A stretch of 64,000 nucleotides of DNA from contig NZ_JAMBEP010000003.1 in NCBI RefSeq assembly GCF_023374055.1, forward strand, positions 62,001 through 126,000, read 5' to 3'. The stretch comes from Luteimonas galliterrae. Lineage in GTDB: Bacteria > Pseudomonadota > Gammaproteobacteria > Xanthomonadales > Xanthomonadaceae. This document shows, piece by piece, positions 18,469-28,279 of this stretch. How positions within the stretch are numbered: position 1 is the stretch's first letter; every line of letters begins with the position of its first letter. A program made the position numbers and the translations under genes. The notes under the pieces are model-generated. The model was not told where the DNA came from. It saw nothing but the letters and a program-made list of their open reading frames with translations, and did no database searches.

Positions 18469-20058
18469 TCAGGCCGCCTTGGTTGCCGGCAGCGCACGCC
18501 CCATGGCGGTCAGTACCGCCTGCGCAGCCGTCTCGCCGGATTCGCATCCGCCTTCCATGAAGCCCTGCGTATCCAGCGCGCAATGCTCGCCGGCGAAATG
18601 CAGGCCGCCCACCGACTCGCCCATCGCCCCGCGCAGCCCCGTCCAGTCGCCGGGCCGGAAGCACGCGTAGCTGCCCAGCGTCCACGGATGCGACGGCCAA
18701 TGGAATCGCACCTCGCGTCCGCCGGCGCGCGCTGCGGCCGCGCCTGGGAACAGCTTGTCGATCGCCGCCGTGGCCGCGTCCGCCTGCCGCTTGGGCGATC
18801 CCTGCCCTAGTTCGATGCCATGGCGGCCGCCGGTGAAATTGGTCAGCACACCGCCTTCGCCGGCTTGCTTGCGCGATGTCTCCCATGTGGTCTGGAACGG
18901 CAGATCGCTCATCGCTGCGCCGTTCGCGCCGTGTTCGCGCCACACGCGGCGGTCGTAGCCGATCATCAGCTTGGCGTTGGTGCCGTAAGCGAGCGTATCG
19001 ATCGCACGGCGCTTGGCCGCAGGCAGGTCGATATCGATTTTTACTTTGCGCAGCAGCGTAAACGGCAGCGCTAGGATCGCTTGTTTCGCGCGCACATCGC
19101 GGCTCGCGCCGTCGCGGCGGAACGTGAGCGTGTAACCGGACGCATCGCCGCGCACCGCTTCGAGCATGCTGCCGGTCTCCATCGCATCGCTCAGCTTGTC
19201 GCCCAGGCCGCGCGGAATCAGGTCGTTGCCGCCGCGCACATGGAAGCGTTCGTCGCTGGCGCCGAACACGGCGAAGCGTTCCTTGTCCTCGGTGCCGATG
19301 AAGGTGAGGAAATTCAGCGCGGATTGCTGGTCAATCTCCAGCCCCATCTCGGTGGTGTAGGCCACGTCGATCAGCTTGCGCAGCCAGCCGCCAGCGCCGT
19401 TGCGGTCCAGCCATTGCGCGATCGACATGCCGTCCAGCGTCGATGCGTTCTGGTGGTCGGCGTAGGTGATGTCGCCGTCGCCCAGCGTCGCCAGGTCGCG
19501 CTCGACCGCCGCCGCGAGCGGCACGAAGGCCTTGACGATGTCGCGTTCTCCGACCGCGCGGCCGTCGAAGAACCAGGTGTCGTGGCCGGCATCGCCTTCG
19601 AGCAAGTCGTCGAGCTGCAAACCCAGCTCGGCGGCCATCGCGCGGATGCGGACGTGGTCGGTGTCGATCAGCTCGCCGCCCAGTTCGATCACCTGGCCAT
19701 CGGGAAAGTGATTGCGCAGACTGAGCATGCGTCCGCCGACGCGGTTCTGCGCCTCGAACACCCGCACCCGCACGCCCGCCTGCCGCAAGCGGTACGCCGC
19801 GGTGAGGCCGGCGATGCCGGCGCCGACCACGACGACTTCGTCGCCGGCCTGCATCGCCGGTATCGGCGTGGACGCGCATCCGGCCAGCAGCAGGCCAGCG
19901 CCGGCGCCCGTGCCTTGGATGAAGCGGCGGCGGGATCGGTCCAGCCGCAGTTCGCGCCCTTGTTCGTAGAATTCGTCCAGCGGCGCGGGATCGTGCAGCG
20001 ACGCGCGCGCGATCCTCGCGGCGCGTTGCAGCAAGTCGAACAGCGGTGTGCGGCCCAT
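18469..20058 (-). CDS. Tat-exported FAD-dependent amine oxidase family protein
   Basis: Flavin monoamine oxidase/amino-oxidase family protein (529 residues). The twin-arginine signal SRRRFIQGTG at about 41-50 precedes a hydrophobic stretch ending in a lipobox (LLLAGCAS), so it is probably exported folded by Tat and lipid-anchored. The FAD-binding fold follows: VVVVGAGIAGLTAAYRLRQA, then VFEAQNRVGGRMLS. The C-terminus has GGLHFAGEHCALDTQGFMEG, the second flavin contact. I chose the ATG at 20058 because AAAGGGGA precedes it; the frame extends upstream through a repeat. It may oxidise an amine or amino acid in the periplasm; the substrate is unknown. Confidence 0.85.
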   Translation of the reverse strand: MGRTPLFDLLQRAARIARASLHDPAPLDEFYEQGRELRLDRSRRRFIQGTGAGAGLLLAGCASTPIPAMQAGDEVVVVGAGIAGLTAAYRLRQAGVRVRVFEAQNRVGGRMLSLRNHFPDGQVIELGGELIDTDHVRIRAMAAELGLQLDDLLEGDAGHDTWFFDGRAVGERDIVKAFVPLAAAVERDLATLGDGDITYADHQNASTLDGMSIAQWLDRNGAGGWLRKLIDVAYTTEMGLEIDQQSALNFLTFIGTEDKERFAVFGASDERFHVRGGNDLIPRGLGDKLSDAMETGSMLEAVRGDASGYTLTFRRDGASRDVRAKQAILALPFTLLRKVKIDIDLPAAKRRAIDTLAYGTNAKLMIGYDRRVWREHGANGAAMSDLPFQTTWETSRKQAGEGGVLTNFTGGRHGIELGQGSPKRQADAATAAIDKLFPGAAAARAGGREVRFHWPSHPWTLGSYACFRPGDWTGLRGAMGESVGGLHFAGEHCALDTQGFMEGGCESGETAAQAVLTAMGRALPATKAA

Positions 20059-20093
20059 GCGTATCCCCTTTGCGAGTCGGCGCGGCGGATCTG

Positions 20094-20185
20094 CTTTTTG
20101 TGGGAGCGGCTTTTGTGGGAGCGGCTTTAGCCGCGAGCTCTTCGACAGTCGCAAAAGCTCGCGGCTAAAGCCGCTCCCACAAAGA
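20094..20185. repeat. Family A palindrome between two FAD oxidase genes
   Basis: An inverted repeat with arms 'gtgggagcggctttagccgc' (about 20116) and 'gcggctaaagccgctcccac' (about 20161). The left arm starts with a partial duplication ('tttttgtgggagcggc' twice). It lies between the amine oxidase start and the stop of the CrtI-like gene. Confidence 0.9.
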
Positions 20186-20236
20186 TCGCCGCGACTCCCC
20201 GAGAGAACGCCGTTTGTCCGTCGGCCAGGCCAGCGA

Positions 20237-21850
20237 TCAATCCGGCCGCGGCGACCGCCCCAGATCGCGCAGGATCTCCCGCGCCGCATTGCGCCCAGGC
20301 AATCCGGTAACGCCACCGCCCGGATGCGTGCCCGATCCGCACAAATACAGGTTCCGCAGGCTGCCGCGGTAATTGCCCTGGCCCAGCCACGGCCGCGCGC
20401 TGAACACCTGGTCCAGGCCCAGCGAGCCATGGAAGATGTCGCCGCCGACCAGGCCGAACTCGCGTTCCAGGTCCAGCGGCGACAGCGCGCGATAGCCGAG
20501 CACGCTGCGCCGGAAATTCGGCGCATACGCATCCACGGTATCGATCATCAGCTTGGCGACGGTATCGCGGTGCGCGTCCCAGCCGCCGTCGACCTCCGGA
20601 TGCACGTGCTGGCAGAACAGGCTGGCGACGTGCTGGCCGGGCGGCGCGAGCGTGTCGTCCAGCGTGGACGAGATCACCACTTCCACGATCGGCGCGCGCG
20701 ACCAGCCGGCGTTGTGCTCTTTCGATTTGGCATCGAAATAGGCGCGCTCGAAATACTGCAGCGACGGACCGATCAGGATGCCGCTTTGGTGGTGCGGTTG
20801 CAGCTGCGTACCCGGCGCGGCGGCGAAATCGGGCAATTCCGACAGCGCCACGTTCATGCGGAAAGTGCCGGAACCGCAGCGATAGCGGTCGGCACGCTCT
20901 ACCGTATTCTCGTCGAGCTGCTCGCGCGGGATCAGCTTCTGGTAGAGCAGCTTCGGATTGAGATTGGAGACCACCGTCTTCGCGCGCAACTCGCGCCCGC
21001 CGGCCAGCACGACGCCGACCGCGCTGCCGTTCTCGACGATGACGCGCTCCACGCCCGCGCCGGTATCCACCGCCACGCCGCGCGCGGCGCACTCTTTGGC
21101 GATGGCCTGGGTGATCGCGCCCATGCCGCCGATCGCATGGCCCCAGACGCCGGACTTGCCGTTGACCTCGCCGAACACGTGATGCAGCAGCACGTAGGCC
21201 GAACCCGGCGTGTAGGGGCTGGCGAAATTGCCGACCACCGAATCCCAGCCCAGCGTCGCTTTCAACGGTTCGGATTCGAACCACCGGTCGAGCAGTTCGC
21301 CGGCCGATTTGGTGAACAGGTCCAGCAGGTCGCGGCGACCGCGCATGTCCAGGTGCTTGAGCTGCCTGGCGGCCGACAGCGACGCCAGCCAGTCGGCCAG
21401 CACGAAACGATCGGACACGTTCGGCGGCGCGCGCTGCATCAGTTCGCGCAGTACCGCGACGACGCGGTCGAGCATCGCGTAATAGTCGGGCAGGCGCTGC
21501 GCATCGCGCGCGCTCCACTTCGCCACTTCGGCCTGGGTGTGTTCGCCGCCCAGCCGGAACGCGCGGCCGTCGGGCAGCGGCAGGAAGTTCGCGTACGGCC
21601 GCTCGACCACGCGCAAGCCGTGCTCGGCCAGGCGCAGATCGCGGATCACCTTCGGGTTGAGCAGGCTGACCGTGTAGCTGGCGGTGGAGTTGCGGAAGCC
21701 GGGATGGAATTCCTCGGTGACCGCGGCGCCGCCGACGATGCTGCGACGTTCAAGGACTTTGACTTTCAGCCCCGCCGCGGCGAGATACGCCGCGCAGACC
21801 AAGCCGTTGTGGCCGCCGCCGACGATCAGGACGTCGTGTTCGTTTTTCAT
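20237..21850 (-). CDS. Phytoene desaturase-like NAD(P)/FAD-dependent oxidoreductase
   Basis: FAD oxidoreductase of 537 residues in the CrtI/PYROXD2-like group. The N-terminus HDVLIVGGGHNGLVCAAYLA is the dinucleotide-binding fold, with the GGGHNGL form typical of this group, and KVLERRSIVGGAA follows. The C-terminus has NLYLCGSGTHPGGGVTGLPG, the family's closing flavin motif. Without carotenoid genes nearby it is unlikely to be a dedicated phytoene desaturase; the human relative PYROXD2 also lacks a settled reaction. It is upstream of the Tat-exported amine oxidase on the same strand, but a 178-bp gap with a family A palindrome separates them. Confidence 0.87.
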   Translation of the reverse strand: MKNEHDVLIVGGGHNGLVCAAYLAAAGLKVKVLERRSIVGGAAVTEEFHPGFRNSTASYTVSLLNPKVIRDLRLAEHGLRVVERPYANFLPLPDGRAFRLGGEHTQAEVAKWSARDAQRLPDYYAMLDRVVAVLRELMQRAPPNVSDRFVLADWLASLSAARQLKHLDMRGRRDLLDLFTKSAGELLDRWFESEPLKATLGWDSVVGNFASPYTPGSAYVLLHHVFGEVNGKSGVWGHAIGGMGAITQAIAKECAARGVAVDTGAGVERVIVENGSAVGVVLAGGRELRAKTVVSNLNPKLLYQKLIPREQLDENTVERADRYRCGSGTFRMNVALSELPDFAAAPGTQLQPHHQSGILIGPSLQYFERAYFDAKSKEHNAGWSRAPIVEVVISSTLDDTLAPPGQHVASLFCQHVHPEVDGGWDAHRDTVAKLMIDTVDAYAPNFRRSVLGYRALSPLDLEREFGLVGGDIFHGSLGLDQVFSARPWLGQGNYRGSLRNLYLCGSGTHPGGGVTGLPGRNAAREILRDLGRSPRPD

Positions 21851-21861
21851 CGCGGAAGTGT

Positions 21862-21978
21862 AGCCCCTCTCCCATCGGGAGAGGGGTTGGGGTGAGGGTT
21901 CGGCGATCTAATTCGAGTTAGCGTCGTACTCCGAAACCCTCACCCGCCCTCTAGGCGCCATCTCAGCGGGAGGAGAGC
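21862..21978. repeat. Inverted repeat of the 'ccctctcccnnnngggagaggg' family
   Basis: A local hairpin 'cccctctcccatcgggagag' is followed by 'gttggggtgaggg' and, about 45 bp on, by 'accctcacccgccctc', giving a nested inverted structure. The same motifs occur at 30694-30730 and 35652-35772. It lies upstream of the CrtI-like gene. Confidence 0.8.
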
Positions 21979-21980
21979 AA

Positions 21981-22010
21981 AAAAGAAGGCCCGCTTGCGC
22001 GGGCCTTCGC
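21981..22010 (-). terminator. Terminator of the small Cys-rich secreted protein gene
   Basis: On the minus strand, GAAGGCCCGC / GCGGGCCTTC with a 4-base loop is followed by six T residues, 9 bp after the stop at 22019. It nearly matches the groEL terminator at 22410-22440. Confidence 0.88.
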
Positions 22011-22018
22011 AGACCGAA

Positions 22019-22261
22019 TCAAGGATAGCTCTGATTGTCAGGGTCTTTATAGTGTACCCAGCTATAACAATAAGACATGTTTTCAGCGGAACTATGCACG
22101 CAAAGTGTGCATTTCCACGTGTTCGAGCCAGTCTGTTCACAGTTTCTCAGTTCAATCGGCTTGACCGGTTGAGCTTGAAGCTGTGCCGATTGAGCCGAAG
22201 CCAATGGACTGAAACCAACGACTGCTGCGATAGCGAAGGTAAAGACTGAAAGTTTTTTCAT
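22019..22261 (-). CDS. Small secreted cysteine-containing protein, unknown function
   Basis: Predicted 80-residue exported protein that I do not recognise. MKKLSVFTFAIAAVVGFSPL-ASA-Q is a good signal peptide; the mature part of about 56 residues has four Cys (RNCEQ, KCTLC, YCYS), which could form two disulfides, and is rich in Gln, Ser and Tyr near the end. I chose the ATG at 22261 because the signal peptide starts there; the frame is open 33 codons upstream without protein-like sequence. The gene is lower in GC than its neighbours, has its own strong terminator, and lies between groEL and the CrtI-like gene on the same strand. It is probably real, given signal peptide and terminator. Confidence 0.7.
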   Translation of the reverse strand: MKKLSVFTFAIAAVVGFSPLASAQSAQLQAQPVKPIELRNCEQTGSNTWKCTLCVHSSAENMSYCYSWVHYKDPDNQSYP

Positions 22262-22409
22262 AACCAAACCGCCTGAAGGGTTGAAGCTGGTGAAATTGCC
22301 AGCACGAATCAAGACGGACAAAACTGAGAACGACGTCCACTTTTTCGACATTCGACCCACGTCTTCTTGTCAACAATTTTGCTGACTTGCGAGTTCGCGA
22401 GCGCGAGCC

Positions 22410-22440
22410 AAAAAGAAAGGCCCGCTTTCGCGGGCCTTTC
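22410..22440 (-). terminator. Rho-independent terminator of groES-groEL
   Basis: Read on the minus strand, an 11-bp stem GAAAGGCCCGC / GCGGGCCTTTC with a 4-base loop is followed by TTTTTGG, 26 bp after the groEL stop. Confidence 0.9.
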
Positions 22441-22466
22441 AGTGCAACGGTTGATGCGCGAGCGGC

Positions 22467-24242
<1,776 letters not shown>

Positions 24243-24530
24243 TCAGCCGACGATCGCGAGGATGTCGTCTTCCTTCACGATCTTGTATTCGGTGCCTTCG
24301 TGCTTGTACGAAGAACCCGAGTACTGGCCGTAGATGACCTTGTCGCCGACCTTGACCTTGGGCGCGCGCAGGCTGCCGTTGTCCAGCGCCTTGCCTTCGC
24401 CGATGGCGACGATTTCGCCCTTGGTGGGCTTTTCCTTGGCGTTGTCGGGGATGACGATGCCGCCGGCGGTGACTTCGTCGGCTTCGATGGGCTTGACGAC
24501 CACGCGGTCGTAGAGCGGCTTCAGATTCAT
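24243..24530 (-). CDS. groS: Co-chaperonin GroES (Hsp10)
   Basis: The 95-residue lid of the GroEL cage. It begins [20 protein letters not shown] and has the mobile loop [17 protein letters not shown] and the C-terminal strand [14 protein letters not shown]. It is the promoter-proximal gene of the groES-groEL operon; the degenerate CIRCE element is 59-85 bp upstream of its start. The operon is divergent from cutA. Confidence 0.98.
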   Translation of the reverse strand: MNLKPLYDRVVVKPIEADEVTAGGIVIPDNAKEKPTKGEIVAIGEGKALDNGSLRAPKVKVGDKVIYGQYSGSSYKHEGTEYKIVKEDDILAIVG

Positions 24531-24588
24531 TGCGACCCTCTTAAGTGCTTGATTGGCGGGGATAAAGCGGGAAACTAGACCGGCGATT

Positions 24589-24615
24589 TTAGCAGTCGCA
24601 CCAGGCGACTGCCAG
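24589..24615. promoter_or_regulatory. Degenerate CIRCE (HrcA operator) upstream of groES
   Basis: TTAGCAGTC - 9 bases - GACTGCCAG matches the CIRCE consensus TTAGCACTC-N9-GAGTGCTAA at exact spacing. One left-arm base differs, three in the right arm. The inner C-to-G change is mirrored in both arms, so symmetry is kept there. It lies 59-85 bp before the groES start, the usual location. HrcA would bind here and repress groESL until heat shock. Confidence 0.65.
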
Positions 24616-24749
24616 CGCCGGAAACGTCAAAAACCCGGACGCGCCGGGATGCCCGAGACGTTGGGCCTGCAACGCAGCCTTTCAAGGGCTGCCACGGCCG
24701 GCGAAGGCGAGTCGGCTACCCTAGGCGCCCCTCGAACCCGTGCCGACCC

Positions 24750-25076
24750 TTGTCCGTACTCGTCTGCCTCTGCACCTGCCCCGACCCGGACAGCGCCGCG
24801 CGCATCGCCGATGCGCTGGTGGACGAGCGCCTGGCCGCCTGCGTCAACGTGCTGCCCGGCCTGCGCTCGACCTACCGCTGGCAGGGCCAGGTCGAGCGCG
24901 CCGACGAGGTTCTGCTGCTGATCAAGACCGCGGCCGACCGCCTGCCGGCGCTGCAGCAGCGGATCCTAGCGCTGCATCCTTATGAACTGCCGGAAGTGAT
25001 CGCGGTCGAAGCTGCGGGCGGCCTGCCCGCCTACCTCGGCTGGATCGCCGAGCAGACGCGCGAAGAGAATCGATGA
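24750..25076 (+). CDS. cutA: Divalent-cation tolerance protein CutA
   Basis: CutA1 family, 108 residues, a small trimeric protein linked to copper/divalent cation tolerance; its exact function is unresolved. CTCPDPDSAARIADALVDER and the signature ACVNVLPGLRSTYRWQGQVE are present, followed by EVLLLIKT and HPYELPEVIAV. The start is TTG at 24750, the only sensible in-frame start. Its stop overlaps the dsbD start by 4 bp, and cutA-dsbD adjacency is common in proteobacteria, supporting an operon cutA-dsbD-tlpA. Confidence 0.94.
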   Translation: MSVLVCLCTCPDPDSAARIADALVDERLAACVNVLPGLRSTYRWQGQVERADEVLLLIKTAADRLPALQQRILALHPYELPEVIAVEAAGGLPAYLGWIAEQTREENR

Positions 25077-27541
25077 TGACGATGCGGTCGCGCGGCCTGG
25101 CTGCGCTGGTGTTCTCCCTGTTCGTGGCGATGCCGGCGTCGGCGGTCGACGAGAAGGACTTGTTGCCGGTCGATACGGCCTTCGCGTTGAAGGTATCGGC
25201 GCCGAGCCGCGATCGCATCGAGCTGAGCTGGAAGATCGCCGACGGCTATTACCTCTACCGGCACCGCACGTCCGTGCAAACCGATGCCGCTTTCAAAGCG
25301 CAGCCGCTGCAGATGCCGCGCGGCGACAGGCATACCGACGAGTTCTTCGGCGAAGTGGAAACCTATCGCACCCAGCTCGTCGCGGCGTTGCCGGGCGTGG
25401 CCGCTCAGAACGCGCGGCAAGTCGCATTGAAAGTGAAATACCAAGGCTGCGCGGACGTTGGCGTGTGCTATCCGCCGCAGACCCGCACCTTGACCGTCGC
25501 TTTGCCTGCTGTAGGAGCGGCTGTTGTAGGAGCGGCTTCAGCCGCGAGCTCTTCGACTGATGTGCAGGAAAAAGATCAAGAGCTCGCGGCTGAAGCCGCT
25601 CCTACAAAGAGCGACAGCGGTTTCGCCGCGCTGGGCAAATCGCTGGGATCCGCGACGCAGGGCGGCCTGCTCGGCACCGCACCCAACGGCGCCAGCGAAC
25701 CGCTGCCGCTGCCGCCGGAGCAGGCCTTCAAGTTCGAAGCCATCGCCGATGGCGGCAATGCGCTGCTGCTGCGCTTCACGCCGGCCAAGGGCTACTACCT
25801 GTATCGCGACAAGACTTCGCTCAAGCTCGACGCCGACGGCATCGCGCTGGAACGTCCGCGCTGGCCGAAGGGACAGCTGCATCGCGACGAGCATTTCGGC
25901 GACGTCACCGTGTATTTCGACCAGATCGACCTGCCGGTGCCGCTGCGGCGCAGCTTAGCCGAGGCGCAGAAAGTCACGCTGACCGCGAATTTCCAGGGTT
26001 GCCAGGACGATGGCATCTGCTATCCCCCGATGACGCGTTCGGTATCGTTGAACCTGCCGGCGGGCGAGATCGCGGCCGCACCTGCTGTTGTAGGAGCGGC
26101 TTCAGCCGCGAGCTTTTCGCAGACCGCACAGAATCAAGATCAAGAGATCGCGGCTGAAGCCGCTCCTACAAGAATGGTCGCCGAGGGGCCGGAAAAGCTC
26201 GCGGCCGAAGCCGCTCCTACGAAGAGCGCAACGGCCGCTTCTGGAGCGTTGGCCGAGGATTCGCGCCTGGCCGCCGCCCTATCCGGCTCGCATCGCTGGC
26301 TGACCCTGCTCGGCTTCTTCGGCGCCGGCCTGCTGTTGGCGTTCACGCCGTGCGTGCTGCCGATGATCCCGATCCTGTCCGGCCTGATCGCCGGGCGCGG
26401 CGAGCGCATCGGCGCGCGCCGCGCGTTCACGTTGTCGCTGGTGTACGTGCTGGCCAGCGCGGTGGTGTTCACCCTCGTCGGCGTGATCGCCGGCCTGCTC
26501 GGCGCCAATCTGCAGATCGCGTTCCAGAAGCCGTGGGTGATCGTGCTGTTCGCCGCATTGTTCGTCGCGCTGGCGTTGTCGATGTTCGGCTTGTACGAGC
26601 TGCAGCTGCCCGCGGCCCTGCGCCAGCGCATCGGCGCGATCACCGACAAACAGCGCGGCGGCTCTTGGGCCGGCGTGGCGGCGATGGGTGCGTTGTCGGC
26701 GCTGATCGTCGGCCCCTGCGTCGCGCCGCCGCTCGCGGGCGCGGTGGCCTACATCGCGCAGACGCGCGATCCGGTCTTCGGCGGCGCGGCGCTGTTCCTG
26801 CTGGCGATGGGCATGGGCGCGCCGCTGCTGGCGTTCGGCGTCGCCGCTGGACGCGGATTGCCGACGTCGGGTCCGTGGATGACGGCGGTGCAGCGCGTGT
26901 TCGGCTTCGTGTTCGTGGGCCTGGCGATCTGGATGCTGTCGCGAATCCTGCCCGGCGCCGCGACGCTGGCCTTGTTCGGCGTGCTCGCATTGGCCGCCGC
27001 GGCATGGGCGTTCTCGCTGGCCAAATCCGGCAGCGGCGAGCGCACGCGCTGGATCGCGCGCTTCGCCGGATTGCTGCTGGCGGTGATCGGCGCCGCCGAA
27101 CTGCTCGGCGCGATGGCCGGCGGCAAGGATCCGCTGCAACCGCTGGCCGGCGCATTCGGCGGCAGGCATGAAACGCGCGAGCTCGAATTCCGCATGATCA
27201 AGTCGTCGGCCGACCTGGACCGCGAGATCGCCGCCGCGCGCGACGCCGGCAAACCCTTGCTGTTCGACTTCTACGCCGACTGGTGCGTGGCCTGCAAGGA
27301 AATGGAGAAGTACACCTTCACCGAACCGGCCGTGCACGAAGCGCTGGCCGATTTCGTGCTGCTGAAGGCGGACGTCACCGCCAACGACGACATCGATCAG
27401 GCGCTGATGAAACGCTTCGGCATCATCGGCCCGCCGGCGACGCTGTTCTTCGTCGACGGCGCGGAACGCCGGGAATTGCGCCTGGTCGGATTCGAAAAGG
27501 CCGACGCCTTCGTGCAGCGCAGCGGACACGCCAAGCCGTGA
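25073..27541 (+). CDS. dsbD: Thiol:disulfide interchange protein DsbD with tandem N-terminal domains
   Basis: DsbD carries electrons from cytosolic thioredoxin to periplasmic thiol proteins. At 822 residues it is about 250 longer than E. coli DsbD. In order: signal peptide (1-24); a first DsbD-alpha domain with the Cys pair in KYQGCADVGVCYPP (Cys126/Cys132); an Ala-rich linker (147-179); a second alpha domain with FQGCQDDGICYPP; a second linker (340-383); the membrane domain with FTPCVLPMIPI (Cys427) and VGPCVAPPL (Cys549); and a C-terminal thioredoxin-like domain with DWCVACKEM (Cys738/Cys741). Both linkers are encoded by palindromic repeats of family A read in frame. The start overlaps cutA by 4 bp, and tlpA overlaps the end. 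Confidence 0.95.
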   Translation: MMTMRSRGLAALVFSLFVAMPASAVDEKDLLPVDTAFALKVSAPSRDRIELSWKIADGYYLYRHRTSVQTDAAFKAQPLQMPRGDRHTDEFFGEVETYRTQLVAALPGVAAQNARQVALKVKYQGCADVGVCYPPQTRTLTVALPAVGAAVVGAASAASSSTDVQEKDQELAAEAAPTKSDSGFAALGKSLGSATQGGLLGTAPNGASEPLPLPPEQAFKFEAIADGGNALLLRFTPAKGYYLYRDKTSLKLDADGIALERPRWPKGQLHRDEHFGDVTVYFDQIDLPVPLRRSLAEAQKVTLTANFQGCQDDGICYPPMTRSVSLNLPAGEIAAAPAVVGAASAASFSQTAQNQDQEIAAEAAPTRMVAEGPEKLAAEAAPTKSATAASGALAEDSRLAAALSGSHRWLTLLGFFGAGLLLAFTPCVLPMIPILSGLIAGRGERIGARRAFTLSLVYVLASAVVFTLVGVIAGLLGANLQIAFQKPWVIVLFAALFVALALSMFGLYELQLPAALRQRIGAITDKQRGGSWAGVAAMGALSALIVGPCVAPPLAGAVAYIAQTRDPVFGGAALFLLAMGMGAPLLAFGVAAGRGLPTSGPWMTAVQRVFGFVFVGLAIWMLSRILPGAATLALFGVLALAAAAWAFSLAKSGSGERTRWIARFAGLLLAVIGAAELLGAMAGGKDPLQPLAGAFGGRHETRELEFRMIKSSADLDREIAAARDAGKPLLFDFYADWCVACKEMEKYTFTEPAVHEALADFVLLKADVTANDDIDQALMKRFGIIGPPATLFFVDGAERRELRLVGFEKADAFVQRSGHAKP
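25511..25606. repeat. Family A palindrome inside dsbD, first linker
   Basis: The arms 'gtaggagcggcttcagccgc' (about 25527) and 'gcggctgaagccgctcctac' (25586-25605) form an inverted repeat, and a partial left arm is duplicated at 25511. The element is read in frame and encodes about residues 147-179 of DsbD (VGAASAAS ... LAAEAAPTKS), between the two N-terminal domains. Confidence 0.93.
26089..26220. repeat. Family A palindromes inside dsbD, second linker
   Basis: One left arm ('gtaggagcggcttcagccgc', about 26091) and two right arms ('cggctgaagccgctcctaca' about 26150, and 'gcggccgaagccgctcctac' 26201-26220) lie in frame. They encode about residues 340-383 (VVGAASAASF ... IAAEAAPTR ... LAAEAAPTKS) between the second alpha domain and the membrane domain. 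Confidence 0.93.
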
Positions 27542-28137
27542 AGTCCGAGACCGCCAAGATCCTGCTGATCGCCGTCGCCGCCGGCACGCTGGGACTGGCC
27601 GCGGCGCTGGTGATGGATGGCCCCGGCCCGCTGCTGAAAACCGAAGCCGGCCAGCGCGCGCTGCAGGGCGTGCTGTCGGCCAGCGCACCGGCGCTGCCGG
27701 CCGGCGTTACCGTCGCCCGGCGCGGCGAAGCGGTGCCGCCGCTGACGCTGCCCGACCTGGGCGGCAACCCGGTCGCCGTCCCGCAGGCGTTTGCGGGCCG
27801 GCCGCTGCTGATCAACGTCTGGGCCAGCTGGTGCGGCCCCTGCATCCAGGAAATGCCGGAACTGCAGCGCTTCTTCGCCGAACAGGGCGGCAAGGGCGTA
27901 CAGGTGATCGGCATCGCGTTGGACGACGAAGCGGCCGTGCGCCGATTCCTGAAGACCACCCCGGTCGCCTACCCGATACTGATCGAAGCCGCCGGCCCGG
28001 CCGATGCCGGCGTGCGCCTGGGCAACCCCAAAGGCGTGCTGCCTTACTCGGTACTGGTCTCCGCCGATGGCCGCCTGCTGAAACAGCGCATCGGCCCCTT
28101 CGAACACGGCGAAATCTCCGGCTGGGCCGAACCGTAG
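27538..28137 (+). CDS. TlpA-family thioredoxin-like disulfide reductase
   Basis: Membrane-anchored thioredoxin-fold protein of 199 residues. A GTG at 27538 overlaps the dsbD stop (GTGA), giving MKSETAKILLIAVAAGTLGL as an uncleaved anchor or signal. The redlike core begins AVPPLTLPDLGG and has the active site INVWASWCGPCIQEMPELQ with a WCGPC motif at about 100, and later PYSVLVSADGR with the cis-Pro loop near GVLP. It would act in the periplasm on a protein thiol substrate, such as cytochrome c maturation partners, and is probably reduced by the neighbouring DsbD. Confidence 0.9.
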   Translation: MKSETAKILLIAVAAGTLGLAAALVMDGPGPLLKTEAGQRALQGVLSASAPALPAGVTVARRGEAVPPLTLPDLGGNPVAVPQAFAGRPLLINVWASWCGPCIQEMPELQRFFAEQGGKGVQVIGIALDDEAAVRRFLKTTPVAYPILIEAAGPADAGVRLGNPKGVLPYSVLVSADGRLLKQRIGPFEHGEISGWAEP

Positions 28138-28279
28138 GGTCGGCCCTGGCGCACCCTACGTGACGCGGTCCACAAATCAAACAAGCGATTAAATTTCGCC
28201 AATTGGGATGAACTTCGGCGAACTGGACAGCATCAGCGCGATCGCGCAGACTGCCGCCTCTCGCATCCCGAACCTGCCG

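Noticed and set aside
20237..21850. Phytoene desaturase (crtI) of a carotenoid cluster
   Set aside because: The GGGHNGL motif fits the PYROXD2-like branch, and no crtB, crtE or crtY gene is in the neighbourhood.
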